Below are positions 63,452 through 64,000 of a DNA stretch of 64,000 bases, in pieces. Numbering within the stretch: position 1 is the first letter of the stretch; every line of letters begins with the position of its first letter. This DNA is from Helianthus annuus (lineage: Eukaryota > Streptophyta > Magnoliopsida > Asterales > Asteraceae): assembly GCF_002127325.2 (NCBI RefSeq), contig NC_035448.2, forward strand, positions 116,649,354 through 116,713,353, given 5' to 3'. The translations under genes were made by a program, and so were the position numbers. The notes beneath the pieces were generated by a model. That model made no database searches. It saw nothing but the letters and a program-made list of their open reading frames with translations, and had not been told where the DNA came from.

Positions 63452-64000
63452 TGTCACACCCCGACCACGTAAAACATCAAATCGTGGCGGAAACGTCGGG
63501 GAGTGTTGTAACAGAATTATTGTTCCGCAACCATGGTAATTAAAATAATATTTTATTCATCACCCAAGGGTGGAATACATCGTTCAAAACAAGAACCAAA
63601 TGTTACATTGTCTTAAAACTACTGAAATTAAAGAGTACATAACGTAATTAAACTAAGTCTAGCTTTGTTTTATGTCACTAAGGCCCGAGTCCACCCTAGC
63701 GTGTCACGATCATCATCCTATGCATTATCTCCTGAAACACATGTGAAAATAGGTACGTCAGCATAAAAATGCCTGTGAGTAACATAGGTTTTATGAAAAT
63801 AGGATTCATGACTTAGGTTTAAGAAAATGTTTAATGAAAACTTGTCATGAATCTAGTTTAAGTGTTTGCTTATAAAATGTTTGAAAAGCGATAACAAATC
63901 AGTTAATATGTATGTATAAAAGAATGTTGTATGGTTAAAAGAATAACCAAGTAAAAATAAGTTGTATGAAATAAATTGTTTTGTAAAACAAAGTCTTGTG
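63452..64000 (-). repeat. 5' LTR of Tekay-2, partial at window edge
   Basis: Matches 45840-46389 with about two differences (for example ACTGAAAATAAA versus ACTGAAATTAAA). It continues beyond the window; the full LTR should be about 3.7 kb. Confidence 0.9.

Larger units (their letters stand above)
45840..64000 (-). mobile_element. Second Tekay-type retrotransposon (Tekay-2), minus strand, split by an insertion, runs off the window
   Basis: The 3' LTR is 45840-49526 (about 3.7 kb). The 5' LTR starts at 63452 and continues past the window end. The primer site, plus-strand TGGCTCTGATACCAA at 63431-63445, is complementary to initiator tRNA-Met usage (TTGGTATCAGAGCC on the element strand). The polypurine tract AAGTAGGGGAGAC abuts the 3' LTR. 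Over the visible 549 bp the two LTRs differ at about two positions, so the insertion is recent. The interior is interrupted at 50089-58764 by later insertions. Confidence 0.9.

Overview
This is plant nuclear DNA, most likely from a eudicot of the daisy family (Asteraceae). The evidence is GT-AG split genes, a complete plant cytosolic O-acetylserine (thiol) lyase gene, Ty3/gypsy Tekay-type and Athila-type LTR retrotransposons, a TRIM element, a PIF/Harbinger element and several small non-autonomous elements. The family-level assignment is an inference from element style, not a search result. Nothing bacterial is present, and no tRNA, rRNA or CRISPR was seen.

Layout. 1-12.3 kb is an AT-rich accessory gene cluster. 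It holds an intronless small protein with EAR-like and SUMO-consensus motifs (968-1534, +), a two-exon GRF zinc-finger protein with a C-terminal membrane anchor (2096-2470, +), a small acidic protein (3248-3802, -), and a long many-exon Ulp1-like gene (5650-11138, -). The last has lost catalytic residues and carries a nonsense codon and homopolymer frameshifts. 13.4-15.7 kb holds a SINE-like sequence, a PIF/Harbinger element with exact TTA target duplications and a broken ORF1, and a MITE. 17.1-20.9 kb is the single clear housekeeping gene, a ten-coding-exon cytosolic cysteine synthase of 325 aa on the minus strand, with a 5'UTR intron and a small element inside intron 4. 21-23.7 kb is AT-rich repeat.

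23.7-42.5 kb is a nest. A minus-strand non-autonomous LTR element (23735-42448, target duplication ATCGA) contains an Athila-like non-autonomous element (24300-31029), a solo LTR (31804-32239, AGAGC) and a full-length Tekay chromovirus-type element (32735-41505, TTGAT). 42.8-44.1 kb carries a hAT-like MITE and a Mutator-like MITE with a 10-bp target duplication. 44.7-45.8 kb is an older truncated Tekay LTR. It is interrupted by a second Tekay element on the minus strand (45840 to beyond the window end), whose pol gene is split by a TRIM plus a large coding-free LTR element (50089-58764, TTGTC on both sides).

The most unusual signal is a shared architecture in otherwise unrelated LTR elements. 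Short near-palindromic words occur in pairs in which the second word is the reverse complement of the first: about a dozen GC-rich sites in the Athila-like element, two pairs in Tekay-1 and one in Tekay-2. Four Tekay-1 words differ only in the central base (A, T, C, G). Apart from the cysteine synthase, no gene here forms a pathway with another; most of the window is retrotransposon strata plus one decaying gene-rich island.
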